In this document: in pieces, positions 1-9,152 of the stretch
Layout of the letters: every line of letters begins with the position of its first letter
Numbering within the stretch: position 1 is the first letter of the stretch
DNA from: Streptomyces lucensis JCM 4490
Lineage (GTDB): Bacteria; Actinomycetota; Actinomycetes; Streptomycetales; Streptomycetaceae
DNA: 64,000 bases
Reading direction: 5' to 3'
NCBI RefSeq assembly: GCF_014650035.1
Contig: NZ_BMUE01000001.1
Location: 248,001-312,000 of the forward strand
Made by a program: the position numbers and the translations under genes
Notes under the pieces: generated by a model
The model's input: the letters and a program-made list of their open reading frames with translations, nothing else
What the model was told of the DNA's origin: nothing
Databases searched by the model: none

Positions 1-2
1 AG

Positions 3-1442
3 GAGGACTACCCCGACGCGACGACGATCCTGCTGGAGCAGAACTACCGCTCCACGCAGACCATCCTGTCCGCCGCCAACGCGGTCATCGAGCGCAACGA
101 GTCCCGCCGCCCGAAGAACCTGTGGACCAACGCCGGTCAGGGCGCGCGGATCGCCGGCTACGTCGCCGACACCGAGCACGACGAGGCCCAGTTCGTCGCC
201 GACGAGATAGACCGCCTGGTCGACGCGGGCGACGCCAAGGCCGGTGACGTGGCCGTCTTCTACCGCACCAACGCCCAGTCCCGTGTCTTCGAAGAGGTCT
301 TCATCCGCGTCGGCCTGCCCTACAAGGTCGTCGGCGGCGTCCGCTTCTACGAGCGCAAGGAGGTCCGGGACGTCCTCGCCTACCTGCGCGTCCTCGCCAA
401 CCCCGAGGACTCGGTGCCGCTGCGCCGCATCCTCAACGTGCCCAAGCGGGGCATCGGCGAGCGCGCCGAGGCGATGATCGACGCCCTCGCCCAGCGGGAG
501 AAGATCAGTTTCCCGCAGGCGCTCAGGCGCGTCGACGAGGCGTACGGCATGGCCGCCCGCTCCACCAACGCCGTCAAGCGGTTCAACACGCTGATGGAGG
601 ACCTGCGGACCATCGCGGAGTCCGGCGCCGGACCGGCGACGGTACTGGAGGCCATACTCGAACGCACCGGTTACCTGGCCGAGCTGCAGAACTCCACCGA
701 CCCGCAGGACGAGACCCGCATCGAGAACCTCCAGGAACTCGCGGCCGTGGCCCTGGAGTTCGAGCAGGAGCGCGGGGAGGACGAGCAGGGCACGCTCGCG
801 GACTTCCTGGAGCAGGTCGCCCTGGTCGCCGACTCGGACCAGATCCCGGAGGAGGGGGAGGGCGACGGCGTCATCACGCTGATGACCCTGCACACCGCCA
901 AGGGCCTCGAGTTCCCGGTCGTCTTCCTGACGGGCATGGAGGACGGCGTCTTCCCGCACATGCGCGCCCTCGGCCAGGCGAAGGAGCTGGAGGAGGAGCG
1001 GCGCCTGGCGTACGTGGGCATCACGCGCGCCCGGGAGCGGCTCTACCTCACCCGGTCGTCGATGCGCAGCGCCTGGGGCCAGCCGTCGTACAACCCGCCC
1101 TCCCGCTTCCTGGAGGAGATCCCGGCCACCCACATGGAGTGGAAGCGGACGGGTGCGGCCGCGCCGGTGTCCTCCGGGCCGGCCTCCGGGATCGCGTCCT
1201 CGCTGTCCTCGGCCCGCTCGCGTTCCTCGGCGTCGGGCGCGGCCGGGTTCGCCACGCGGCGCACCACCGAGAAGCCGGTGCCGGCGCTGGCCGTCGGGGA
1301 CCGGGTCACCCATGACCAGTTCGGGCTCGGCACGGTCGTCGCCGTGAAGGGCACGGGCGCGAACGCGGAGGCGACGATCGACTTCGGCGACACCAAGCCG
1401 AAGCGGCTGCTGCTGCGGTACGCGCCGGTGGAGAAGCTGTAG
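3..1442 (+). CDS. pcrA: ATP-dependent DNA helicase PcrA/UvrD (3' part, truncated by window)
   Basis: C-terminal ~480 residues of a superfamily 1A 3'-5' helicase acting in nucleotide excision repair and fork clearance. The frame is open from the window edge. Visible motifs are NYRST (motif IV) in the first 20 residues, FYRTNAQSR, GGVRFYERKEVRD (motif V region), TLHTAKGLEFPVVF and EERRLAYVGITRARERL (motif VI). A Ser/Ala-rich linker then leads to a C-terminal Tudor-like domain starting VGDRVTHDQFGLGTVV, which in this family binds RNA polymerase. The start codon lies outside the window. The downstream M23 peptidase gene is convergent, with a G/C hairpin between them. Confidence 0.97.
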   Translation, partial: EDYPDATTILLEQNYRSTQTILSAANAVIERNESRRPKNLWTNAGQGARIAGYVADTEHDEAQFVADEIDRLVDAGDAKAGDVAVFYRTNAQSRVFEEVFIRVGLPYKVVGGVRFYERKEVRDVLAYLRVLANPEDSVPLRRILNVPKRGIGERAEAMIDALAQREKISFPQALRRVDEAYGMAARSTNAVKRFNTLMEDLRTIAESGAGPATVLEAILERTGYLAELQNSTDPQDETRIENLQELAAVALEFEQERGEDEQGTLADFLEQVALVADSDQIPEEGEGDGVITLMTLHTAKGLEFPVVFLTGMEDGVFPHMRALGQAKELEEERRLAYVGITRARERLYLTRSSMRSAWGQPSYNPPSRFLEEIPATHMEWKRTGAAAPVSSGPASGIASSLSSARSRSSASGAAGFATRRTTEKPVPALAVGDRVTHDQFGLGTVVAVKGTGANAEATIDFGDTKPKRLLLRYAPVEKL

Positions 1443-1459
1443 CGGAGGGCACGGGGGAG

Positions 1460-1478
1460 CCGGGGGCGCGGCCCCCGG
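1460..1478. terminator. Hairpin between convergent pcrA and peptidase gene
   Basis: CCGGGGGC (1460-1467) pairs with GCCCCCGG (1471-1478) across a 3-nt loop. It lies 17 nt after the pcrA stop and just before the end of the leftward peptidase gene, so it could terminate in both directions. There is no T tract, as is usual in streptomycetes. Confidence 0.5.
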
Positions 1479-1494
1479 GTCCCGCACCGGGGCC

Positions 1495-3006
1495 CTACGT
1501 CGGGTCGATCCCGTGGCTGCGCAGCCACGGCAGTGGGTCTATGGCCGACCCGCCCGCCGGCCGCACCTCGAAGTGCAGGTGCGGTCCGGTGGAGTTGCCG
1601 GAGTTGCCGGAGTAGGCGACGGGATCGCCGGCCTTGACGGTCGCGCCGGAGGCCACGCGGTAGCTGGACAGGTGGCAGTACCAGGTCTCGGTGCCGTCCT
1701 TGGCCGTCACGATCAGCATGTTGCCGTAGGCGCTGTTCCACTTGGTGGTGACGGTGCCGTCGGTGGCGGCCATCACCGTGGTGCCGTAGGAGACGGGGAA
1801 GTCGATGCCGGTGTGCACCGACATCCAGTTGACGCCCGCCTGGCCGAAGTAGGCGCTGAGCCCCCGCTGCGCGACCGGCAGCATGAACTTGGGGCGCAGC
1901 CGCTCCTTGAGCGCGGCCGCGGCGGCGGCCTTCTTCTTCTCCAGCGCCTGCTGCGTCTTGAGGTCGATCCGCTCCTGGGTGCGGCTCGCCCGGTCGGCGA
2001 AGTCGTCGGCGCCGGCCGAGAGTGTCCTGAGCTGGCTGTCCAGCTTGCTGTTGGCGACCGACGGCTGCACCGCGTGCGCGTCGGAGGCGGAGGCGGCGGT
2101 GCCCGAGGAGTCGTCCGTCAGCGTGCCGACGGAGGCGGCGGCGATCCCGGCCACCCCCATCACGCAGGCCGAGGGCACGGCGACGGTCAGCAGGGCCGAG
2201 CGCTTGGCCGGCGTACGGCGCCGGGAACGGGCCGCAGCGCGCGAGCCCGCTCGGGGCGCCGGAAGCGGGGTGACCTCTTCCTGCTCGTCCAGCAGGCCGG
2301 TCACGAAGGGCAGTTCACCGGTGTCGCCGGGTCCGTCCTCGCCGATGTGCGGTTCCTCGCGGGCGGTCTCCGCGTAGTTGGCGTCTGCGGGCTCCGCGCA
2401 GCCTGCGTCCGCGTAGGCGTCCTCGTACGGCACCTGCTCGAACGTGGAGGTCGGCAGCTGGTCGAACGGCACCGCGGCCTGCTCGGGCTCCGCCGGCACG
2501 GCCTGGCCGTCGGAGTTCCACTGAGTGGCGTCGTAGGCGCCCGTGTCGAAGGCCTGGGTGCCCCACTCCCACTGCTGGGTGGGGTCGGCGCCGCCGGCCT
2601 CGCCGGGCTGGAGCCAGGCGCCCGCGTCCCACTGGCCGCTGACGTCGTTCCCCGTGGCCTGCGCGGGGATCCAGGCCGTGCCGTCGTGGGCACCGGAGTC
2701 GTAGGCGGTGTGGTGCTGGGCCGCGTAGGGGTCGTAGTGCCCGCCCTGGACGGTGCCGGTCTGCCACTGCGTGGCCTCGTACGGGCTGGTGGCCTGCCCG
2801 TCCGGGAGGCTGCCGAAGAGCGGATCGGTCTCGAAGGCGGTGGGGCCGGTGGAACCGTGCGCAAAACCGGTGGCGTGGTGGCCGCCGTACGTGGTGAGGT
2901 CGTCGTAGGCGGCGTCCGGAGCCCCGTACGGCGCGTAGGGCGCGGCGGAGGCGTCGGAAGCCGAGGCCGGGGTGGTCATGGTCCCCGACGGGTGACGGTC
3001 GTTCAC
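1495..3006 (-). CDS. M23 family metallopeptidase with long disordered N-terminus and one membrane anchor
   Basis: About 503 residues from the GTG at 3006, or 494 from the ATG at 2979; both have purine-rich upstream sequence, so the start is unsettled. The first ~270 residues are rich in Tyr, Gln, Gly, Asp and Thr and look disordered. A basic stretch (SRAAARSRRRTPAKRS) precedes one hydrophobic segment (AVPSACVMGVAGIAAASVG). An Ala/Lys coiled coil follows, and the C-terminus is a LytM/M23 domain with HTGIDFPVSYGTTV, GNMLIVTAKDG, WYCHLS and GPHLHFEVRP, including both zinc-binding His motifs. This fits an extracytoplasmic, membrane-anchored peptidoglycan hydrolase or a scaffold for one; the intact HxH motif argues for an active enzyme. 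Confidence 0.88.
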   Translation of the reverse strand: MNDRHPSGTMTTPASASDASAAPYAPYGAPDAAYDDLTTYGGHHATGFAHGSTGPTAFETDPLFGSLPDGQATSPYEATQWQTGTVQGGHYDPYAAQHHTAYDSGAHDGTAWIPAQATGNDVSGQWDAGAWLQPGEAGGADPTQQWEWGTQAFDTGAYDATQWNSDGQAVPAEPEQAAVPFDQLPTSTFEQVPYEDAYADAGCAEPADANYAETAREEPHIGEDGPGDTGELPFVTGLLDEQEEVTPLPAPRAGSRAAARSRRRTPAKRSALLTVAVPSACVMGVAGIAAASVGTLTDDSSGTAASASDAHAVQPSVANSKLDSQLRTLSAGADDFADRASRTQERIDLKTQQALEKKKAAAAAALKERLRPKFMLPVAQRGLSAYFGQAGVNWMSVHTGIDFPVSYGTTVMAATDGTVTTKWNSAYGNMLIVTAKDGTETWYCHLSSYRVASGATVKAGDPVAYSGNSGNSTGPHLHFEVRPAGGSAIDPLPWLRSHGIDPT

Positions 3007-3258
3007 CAACTTCTCTTTCGCCTCGACAACAGGGGCTGCCAGAGCAGTGCGGCGACTGTACCCGGCGGTACGCGGGCGCGACAATCTTCAGCCTGTTTCG
3101 CGTGGGCCCCAAACGGGCAATCGGCCGTGTTTCGGGGGACGCCGGACGCGAGTTTGGCTTTGCGTTCGATGAGTGTTCGATGTCGAACGACGGTGAGTCA
3201 CCTGTCCGACGGCTGTGCCGCAGGGATTTCGTGATCCGTCCGGCCCCGTCGAGCCCCG

Positions 3259-4110
3259 TCAGGCCACCGTCAGGCCGCCGGCCGGCCGCTCGGTGGGGTG
3301 TGCGATGTCGAGGACCTCGCCTATCCGGGCCGCGACGGCGGGGTGCACCGGCAGGGCGAGGTGCCCGATGCCGGTCACCCGGACGTTGTGGGCGTCCAGG
3401 TCGGGGTGGTCCAGGCGGGCCGCCTCCAGCGGGACCATGACATGGTCCAGATCGCTCCAGAAGCTGACGAACCGCGTCCGGCAGCCGGGTGCGGGGCGGG
3501 TCAGCTCCTCGATCACCTCGGAGCCCGGCCGCATCTGGCGCACGATGGGGTGCGCGTCGGCCAGCGGCGCCACGCGGGTCCCGGAGTGCGGAGTGCCGAG
3601 GGTGACGAGGGTGCGTACCCGCAGGTCACCGCCGAGACACTGCACGTAGTAGCGGGCGATCAGGCCACCGAGACTGTGTCCCACGATGTCGATCCGGTCG
3701 CTGTCCGTGCGCGCGCAGACCTCCTCGATGTGCCGGCCCAGCAGTTCGGCGGCAGCGCGTATGTCACAGGTGAGCGGAGAGTAGTTGAGCGACTCGACCC
3801 GCTGCCTGCCGTGCTGGACGAGGCTGCGGCGCAGGAGCACGAACACCGAGCGGTTGTCGATGAAGCCGTGCAGCAGCACCACCGGGGGGGCGGGGCGGAT
3901 CGGCAGCCGGGTGGTGCCGTCGGGGGCCGGCAGGGCGGCGGAGCGGCGTTCCTGGGCGAGCCCCGTCGGATACAGCAGGAGATGACCGGTCAGGATCGCC
4001 GCCTCCAGGGCGGTCGCCTTGAGCAGCGCCATGGAGATTCCGGCGAGTCTGCCGGGCCAGACACGGCGGCAGAGCGGGAGGAAGAGTGGCAGTACCCCGG
4101 TGACCTTCAT
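3259..4110 (-). CDS. Alpha/beta hydrolase (triacylglycerol lipase/esterase-like)
   Basis: 283 residues, start ATG preceded by AGGAGG. The alpha/beta-hydrolase signature is complete: HGF oxyanion motif at 81-83, nucleophile elbow GHSLGG with Ser146, and candidate acid and base Asp222 (SDLDHVMVP) and His250 (GIGHLALP). The N-terminal ~45 residues contain hydrophobic segments (VLPLFLPL; ALEAAILTGHLLLYP) that could act as signal or membrane anchor. The substrate is not determined; the family includes lipases and carboxylesterases related to Bacillus LipA. The gene is divergent from icmB, with 224 bp between them. Confidence 0.85.
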   Translation of the reverse strand: MKVTGVLPLFLPLCRRVWPGRLAGISMALLKATALEAAILTGHLLLYPTGLAQERRSAALPAPDGTTRLPIRPAPPVVLLHGFIDNRSVFVLLRRSLVQHGRQRVESLNYSPLTCDIRAAAELLGRHIEEVCARTDSDRIDIVGHSLGGLIARYYVQCLGGDLRVRTLVTLGTPHSGTRVAPLADAHPIVRQMRPGSEVIEELTRPAPGCRTRFVSFWSDLDHVMVPLEAARLDHPDLDAHNVRVTGIGHLALPVHPAVAARIGEVLDIAHPTERPAGGLTVA

Positions 4111-4294
4111 GGCCGACCTCCTGTCGGCACGCCGGAGGACGGCTGTGTCCCCCGTGTGCCTTTATGTCCCACCGTGTGATTTCCCCCTCCCCGCGCACCG
4201 TAAAACTGCCGCTTGCGGGATGCTGTAGATAACGTTCGTTCACTTCGCGACGGGTGGCGGAACGCGCCAAAAGTGCGGTACTTGTCGTTACGGA

Positions 4295-4312
4295 CGGAAG
4301 CGATCGCTTCCG
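4295..4312. promoter_or_regulatory. Perfect 18-bp palindrome in the icmB leader
   Basis: CGGAAGCGATCGCTTCCG is perfectly self-complementary with no spacer and ends 22 nt before the icmB ATG. A TAnnnT -10-like hexamer (TAACGT, 4230-4235) lies upstream, so the palindrome would be in the transcribed leader. It suits a dimeric repressor site; a hairpin without a loop is less likely. The regulator is unknown. Confidence 0.5.
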
Positions 4313-4334
4313 GGGTCGTCTGATGGAGGCAGTG

Positions 4335-4757
<423 letters not shown>

Positions 4758-4774
4758 ACCGGCGCGCCCGGGAG

Positions 4775-6445
4775 CTAAGCGGGCGGAGCGGCGCCCAGTT
4801 CGGCCGTCATCTCCGCCCGCAGGCGCAGGGTGACGGCCAGTCGCTGGAACGCCTCCGCCCAGTACCCGCCGGCCCCCGGCGCCGCGTCCTCCCGCTCGTC
4901 GGGCACCGCCAGCAGCGCCTCCAGCCGGGTGGCCTCCACCGGATCCAGGCAGCGCTCCGCCAGTCCCATCACCCCGCTGAAGCTCCACGGGTAACTGCCC
5001 GCGTCACGCGCGATGTTCAGGGCGTCCACGACCGCCCGGCCCAGCGGCGGGGCCCACGGGACCGCGCACACGCCGAGCAGCTGGAACGCCTCCGACAGAC
5101 CGTGGGTCGCGATGAATCCGGCCACCCAGCCGGCCCGTTCGGCCGGCTCCAGCGTGGCCAGCAGCTTCGCGCGTTCCGCCAGGGACACCGCCCCGGGGCC
5201 ACCGGCCTCCGGCGCCGACGGCGAGCCGAGCAGCGCCCGCGACCACTCGGCGTTCCCCTGCCGAACCGCCGCCCGGCACCAGGCCGCGTGCAGTTCGCCC
5301 TGCCAGTCGTCCGCCACCGGCAGCGCCACGATCTCCCGCGCCGTCCGTCCGCCGAGCCGCTCCGGCCAGACACCGAGCGGCGCCGCCTCGGCCAGCTGAC
5401 CGAGCCACCAGGAGCGTTCCCCCCGCCCCGCGGGCGGTGCGGCCACCACCCCGTCGCGCTCCATGCCGGAGTCGCACTCGAGCGGCGCCTCCACCACGAT
5501 CACCGGCGCGTCCCCCATGCGGTCGAGGGCCACGCACGCGGCGGCCCGTACGGCCATGCGCGCTGCGAGCGCCGAATCCGGCAGGGCCGACAGCAACTCC
5601 GCCGCGGTCGTACGGACGTTGCGACTGCGGTCACCCAACGCCTGTTCCAGGAACGGTTCGTCGTCGGCCGACAGACCCGCACGCAGCGAGTCGAGGAACA
5701 TCAGCCGGTCCTCCGCCCGTTCCGCCGCCCAGGTCGAGGCCAGCAGGTCACGCGCCAGCGCGGGCGTACGGGAGCGCAGCGAGCCCAGCAGGGCCACCCG
5801 TTCGGCGAACAGCCCCTCCCGCCACAGCCGGCCCACCGCCTCGGCGTCCCCCGCGTCGGGCAGCGCCGAGCCGCCTCCGGGGGCCGCGCGCAGGACGAAA
5901 CGCCAGTCAGGGTTCAGGCGGGCCAGCCACAGGGCCCGCGGGCCCGCGAAGGCCAGCGCCGCCGGGCGCAGGTCCGTACGGCCCCGGGCCGCGTCCAGCA
6001 GCGCGGGCAGGGTGTGGGAGGGCGCCGCGTACCCGTGCGTGTTGGCAGCCGCCAGCCACTGCGGGAGCAGTTCCATGAGGTCCGGCGAGCTGCCCCGCCG
6101 GCCCCCGGACGTGCCGCCGGAACGGTCGGCGAGCAGCGTCGCGAGTCTGCGTGCCGCCGCCGCGGGCAGCGCCGGGCGAGGGTCCTCCGGGGCGCGCTCC
6201 GGCCGCCGGGCCGCCCGCGCCGGCCGCAGCCCGGCCCGCCGCCGCACGGTCGCGACGGCGGCCGCGTCCAGCAGCGCGACGGGGGCCGGACGGCCGGGCG
6301 CCCCGGAAGCCGGCGGGCGCCGGTCGGTGCCCAGCAGGGCGGTGGTGACCAGGTCCTCCCAGGAGGCCGAGGAAGGCGCCGAGGAGCTCTCCGCGGGCGT
6401 CGGGACCGGGTTCCCGGGAGGCGTCGCGGCCGGTGTCGCGGTCAT
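4775..6445 (-). CDS. DUF5691 family protein
   Basis: 556 residues with no recognisable catalytic motif. The protein begins with a Pro/Ala/Ser-rich stretch followed by WEDLVTTALLGTDRRPP, which I associate with DUF5691. Residues about 205-310 form helical repeats resembling HEAT repeats, with alternating Leu/Ala helices and a GDRSRNVRTTAAELLS unit. No signal peptide or membrane segment, so probably cytoplasmic. It lies 88 bp downstream of the SWIM zinc finger gene on the same strand and is probably cotranscribed. The neighbourhood (SWIM, MoxR, DUF5682, VWA) suggests a scaffold role in that module; no biochemical function is claimed. Confidence 0.75.
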   Translation of the reverse strand: MTATPAATPPGNPVPTPAESSSAPSSASWEDLVTTALLGTDRRPPASGAPGRPAPVALLDAAAVATVRRRAGLRPARAARRPERAPEDPRPALPAAAARRLATLLADRSGGTSGGRRGSSPDLMELLPQWLAAANTHGYAAPSHTLPALLDAARGRTDLRPAALAFAGPRALWLARLNPDWRFVLRAAPGGGSALPDAGDAEAVGRLWREGLFAERVALLGSLRSRTPALARDLLASTWAAERAEDRLMFLDSLRAGLSADDEPFLEQALGDRSRNVRTTAAELLSALPDSALAARMAVRAAACVALDRMGDAPVIVVEAPLECDSGMERDGVVAAPPAGRGERSWWLGQLAEAAPLGVWPERLGGRTAREIVALPVADDWQGELHAAWCRAAVRQGNAEWSRALLGSPSAPEAGGPGAVSLAERAKLLATLEPAERAGWVAGFIATHGLSEAFQLLGVCAVPWAPPLGRAVVDALNIARDAGSYPWSFSGVMGLAERCLDPVEATRLEALLAVPDEREDAAPGAGGYWAEAFQRLAVTLRLRAEMTAELGAAPPA

Positions 6446-6533
6446 GACCTGCCCTTCCGAGGGGAATGCCCGAACGGCCCTGTGCCGTCGTCGGGTTGCC
6501 GGGAACTTCCGGCGGCGTGGTGGTACGGGCGGG

Positions 6534-7889
6534 TCAGCACAGGGCCACCGCCTCGCCCGGACCTTCCGGCCAGGCCGTGAGCGGGGTGAAGCCGCGGTGG
6601 CCGCACTCGCCGAAGACCTTCACCGGCGCGCCGCCGGACAGGGCGACCAGCCGCCACAGACCGGGCCGGGAGCGCGCGGCACGGGACAGCGGCAGGGCCG
6701 AGTCCGTGTCGGCGTCCGCCAGCTGCCACACGTCGCCGTCCGGAACCGGTGTCACCCGGTCCAGGGTCACCGGGACCGACTCCAGCCAGGGATCGTCGCG
6801 CAGCGCCTCGCCGTACCGCGCCACCGCCTCGGCCGTGCCCATGCCGGGGGGCCGGAACGCCGCCGGTGCGGGCGCCGCGAACCGTTCCCCGAGGGCGGCC
6901 CGTGACCGCCCGGCGCCCGGATATCCGGACAGTTCCGCGTCCAGGGCCAGACCGACCGGCAGGGACTGCTCGGGTGCCCGGCCGGCCGCGCCGTACGAGA
7001 GCAGCAGTCTGGTGTGGCCCGACCGCGCGCCGTGCAGCCATATCCGGCGCGTCGTCAGTTTCGCGTCCGGCGTGTCGTACTGGGCGAGGACCAGCCAGCG
7101 GTCGCGCACCGGCGCGCCGTCGGCCGAGGCGGGCAGACCGACCCGGGAGCGGACCGTCGCGGCGAGCGCGTCCGGCAGCAGGTCCCGGCGCAGCCAGCCC
7201 TGGTCGAGCAGGTGCAGCAGGGCGCACTCCTCCAGCAGTCGGGACGGCCAGCCCGCGCCCGACGCCGGGATCGCCCCCAGCTCCCGCACCCGGGCGGCCA
7301 GTCCCGGGGCCTGCGCGTCGACCATGCGGGCCGCCGTCTCGTCCCACAGGCCGTACCCCGCCTGCCCGGCCGCGGCCAGGCCGGCGCGCAGCAGGTCGGC
7401 CAGGCGCTGCTCCAGCTCCGTCGCGCCCGCCGTGACCCGCCCGGCCCGCCGCTCGGCCCGCCGCCGCGCCCCCTCCGGATCGGCGGACCCGGCGGCGGAG
7501 CCCCCCTCGGCCTGAGCCCGCCTGCCCTCCGCGCGCCTGCGTCTGTCCGCGAGCCACTGCCCGGCCCAGTCCGGCGGCCGCGCGGACACGGGCACCGAGC
7601 CGTCGCCGCCCGCCCAGAGCAGGAGCAGGCCGAGCGCGTGCTTGCACGGGAACTTACGGCTCGGGCAACTGCACTTGTACGCCGCCCCGTCCGCACCGGC
7701 GAGGTCCACCACCGTCCGGTACGGCCTGCTGCCGCTGCCCTTGCACAGCCCCCACACCGTCCCCTCCGCGCTCCCCGCCTCGGACCACGGCCCGGCGGTG
7801 CCGAGCCGGCCTCCCGCCTTGCGTGACGCGGCGTCAGGCGCCAGTGCCAGCACCTGGTCCGCGGTCCAGCGCACCCCCTGCTCAGTCAT
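6534..7889 (-). CDS. SWIM zinc finger protein
   Basis: 451 residues from the ATG at 7889. That start is supported by a -10 hexamer TACCGT placed 7 nt upstream, which predicts a leaderless mRNA. The SWIM motif CxCx6CxH is complete: Cys73, Cys75, Cys82, His84. SWIM domains bind DNA or protein and occur in helicase- and recombination-associated proteins. The rest (about 90-451) is Ala/Leu/Arg-rich with WLHGARSGHTRLLLSYG and WRLVALSGGAPVKVFGE, and no enzyme motif. Its promoter shares a divergent regulatory region with the MoxR operon and carries a canonical DNA-damage (PafBC) motif. Confidence 0.85.
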   Translation of the reverse strand: MTEQGVRWTADQVLALAPDAASRKAGGRLGTAGPWSEAGSAEGTVWGLCKGSGSRPYRTVVDLAGADGAAYKCSCPSRKFPCKHALGLLLLWAGGDGSVPVSARPPDWAGQWLADRRRRAEGRRAQAEGGSAAGSADPEGARRRAERRAGRVTAGATELEQRLADLLRAGLAAAGQAGYGLWDETAARMVDAQAPGLAARVRELGAIPASGAGWPSRLLEECALLHLLDQGWLRRDLLPDALAATVRSRVGLPASADGAPVRDRWLVLAQYDTPDAKLTTRRIWLHGARSGHTRLLLSYGAAGRAPEQSLPVGLALDAELSGYPGAGRSRAALGERFAAPAPAAFRPPGMGTAEAVARYGEALRDDPWLESVPVTLDRVTPVPDGDVWQLADADTDSALPLSRAARSRPGLWRLVALSGGAPVKVFGECGHRGFTPLTAWPEGPGEAVALC

Positions 7890-7896
7890 GCCACCG

Positions 7897-7978
7897 ACGG
7901 TAGGCGCCCCCACTGACAATCGGCCCGGCGAGCGCGTGTCCACAGGTCGGAGCGATTGTCAGTGGCGTGGTGCACGGT
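7897..7978. promoter_or_regulatory. Divergent promoters with back-to-back PafBC/RecA-NDp motifs
   Basis: A 12-bp inverted repeat (CACTGACAATCG at 7911-7922, CGATTGTCAGTG at 7953-7964) separates the SWIM and MoxR genes. Each arm contains TTGTCAGTG. Leftward, TTGTCAGTG is followed by exactly 8 bp and TACCGT (7902-7897), a full match to the actinobacterial DNA-damage promoter consensus TTGTCRGTG-N8-TAnnnT, with the ATG 7 nt further on. Rightward, it is followed by 8 bp and CACGGT (7973-7978), one mismatch in the -10, giving a leader of about 37 nt before the MoxR ATG. PafBC recognition is inferred from the motif. Confidence 0.7.
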
Positions 7979-8021
7979 GGATGCCAGATCCGAACCGGCC
8001 GAGCTGGAGGGGGCCCCAGCC

Positions 8022-9152
8022 ATGTCTGTGTCCGCGCAACCGACGACCGCCGCACCGAACCGCGACGGGAGCGCGCAGACGTTGCGGCCGCACGCCGAGC
8101 ACGCGTTCGCCGCCGAACTCGCCGCGCTCGCCGCGCAGGACGACCGCCCGCGCCCGGCCCGCTGGAAGCTGTCCCCGTGGGCGGTCGCGACCTACCTGCT
8201 CGGCGGTACCCTGCCGGACGGCACGGTGATCAGTCCCAAGTACGTGGGCCCGCGAAGGATCGTCGAGGTCGCCGTCACGACGCTGGCCACCGACCGCGCA
8301 CTGCTCCTGCTCGGTGTGCCCGGCACCGCCAAGACCTGGGTGTCGGAGCATCTGGCGGCCGCCGTCAGCGGCGACTCGACCCTGCTGGTGCAGGGCACCG
8401 CCGGCACGCCGGAGGAGGCGATCCGGTACGGCTGGAACTACGCGCGGCTGCTCGCGCACGGCCCGAGCCGCGACGCCCTCGTGCCCAGCCCCGTCATGCG
8501 GGCCATGGCCGAGGGCATGACGGCCCGCGTGGAGGAGCTGACCCGCATCCCGGCCGACGTGCAGGACACGCTGATCACGATCCTGTCGGAGAAGACCCTG
8601 CCGATCCCGGAGCTGGGCGAGGAGGTCCAGGCGGTGCGCGGCTTCAACCTCATCGCCACCGCCAACGACCGCGACCGGGGTGTCAACGACCTCTCCAGCG
8701 CCCTGCGCCGCCGCTTCAACACCGTCGTGCTGCCCCTGCCGGAGAGCCCCGAGGCCGAGGTCGACATCGTCACGCGCCGCGTCGAGCAGATCGGCCGCTC
8801 CCTCGACCTGCCGGCCGCGCCCGACGGCATCGAGGAGATCCGCCGGGTCGTGACCGTCTTCCGCGAGCTGCGCGACGGCATCACCGCCGACGGGCGCACG
8901 AAGCTGAAGTCGCCCAGCGGCACCCTGTCCACGGCGGAGGCGATCTCCGTCGTCACAGGGGGCCTCGCGCTCGCCGCACACTTCGGCGACGGGGTGCTGC
9001 GGCCCGGGGACGTCGCCGCCGGCATCCTCGGCGCCGTCGTGCGCGACCCGGCGGCCGACCGGGTGGTCTGGCAGGAGTACCTGGAGGCCGTCGTCCGCGA
9101 GCGGGAGGGCTGGACGGACTTCTACCGCGCCTGCCGGGAGGTGAGCGCGTGA
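8022..9152 (+). CDS. MoxR-type AAA+ ATPase
   Basis: 376 residues from the ATG at 8022, with GGAGGGGG upstream. Walker A is GVPGTAKT (98-105), followed downstream by the AAA+ strand ATANDRDRGVNDLSSALRRRFN, which contains sensor 1 and the arginine finger region. MoxR ATPases act as chaperones that remodel or load metal into partners, usually with VWA proteins; here the VWA partner is two genes downstream in the same operon. Its TGA overlaps the GTG of the next gene (GTGA), so translation is probably coupled. Confidence 0.92.
   Translation: MSVSAQPTTAAPNRDGSAQTLRPHAEHAFAAELAALAAQDDRPRPARWKLSPWAVATYLLGGTLPDGTVISPKYVGPRRIVEVAVTTLATDRALLLLGVPGTAKTWVSEHLAAAVSGDSTLLVQGTAGTPEEAIRYGWNYARLLAHGPSRDALVPSPVMRAMAEGMTARVEELTRIPADVQDTLITILSEKTLPIPELGEEVQAVRGFNLIATANDRDRGVNDLSSALRRRFNTVVLPLPESPEAEVDIVTRRVEQIGRSLDLPAAPDGIEEIRRVVTVFRELRDGITADGRTKLKSPSGTLSTAEAISVVTGGLALAAHFGDGVLRPGDVAAGILGAVVRDPAADRVVWQEYLEAVVREREGWTDFYRACREVSA

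Noticed and set aside
1513..3234. Open frame of 573 codons opposite the M23 peptidase
   Set aside because: Low-complexity Gly/Val/Arg composition; the opposite strand encodes a complete LytM domain.
7911..7964. Inverted repeat between the SWIM and MoxR genes as a terminator
   Set aside because: The arms are 30 bp apart between divergent genes and each is a promoter motif, so a hairpin role is unlikely.
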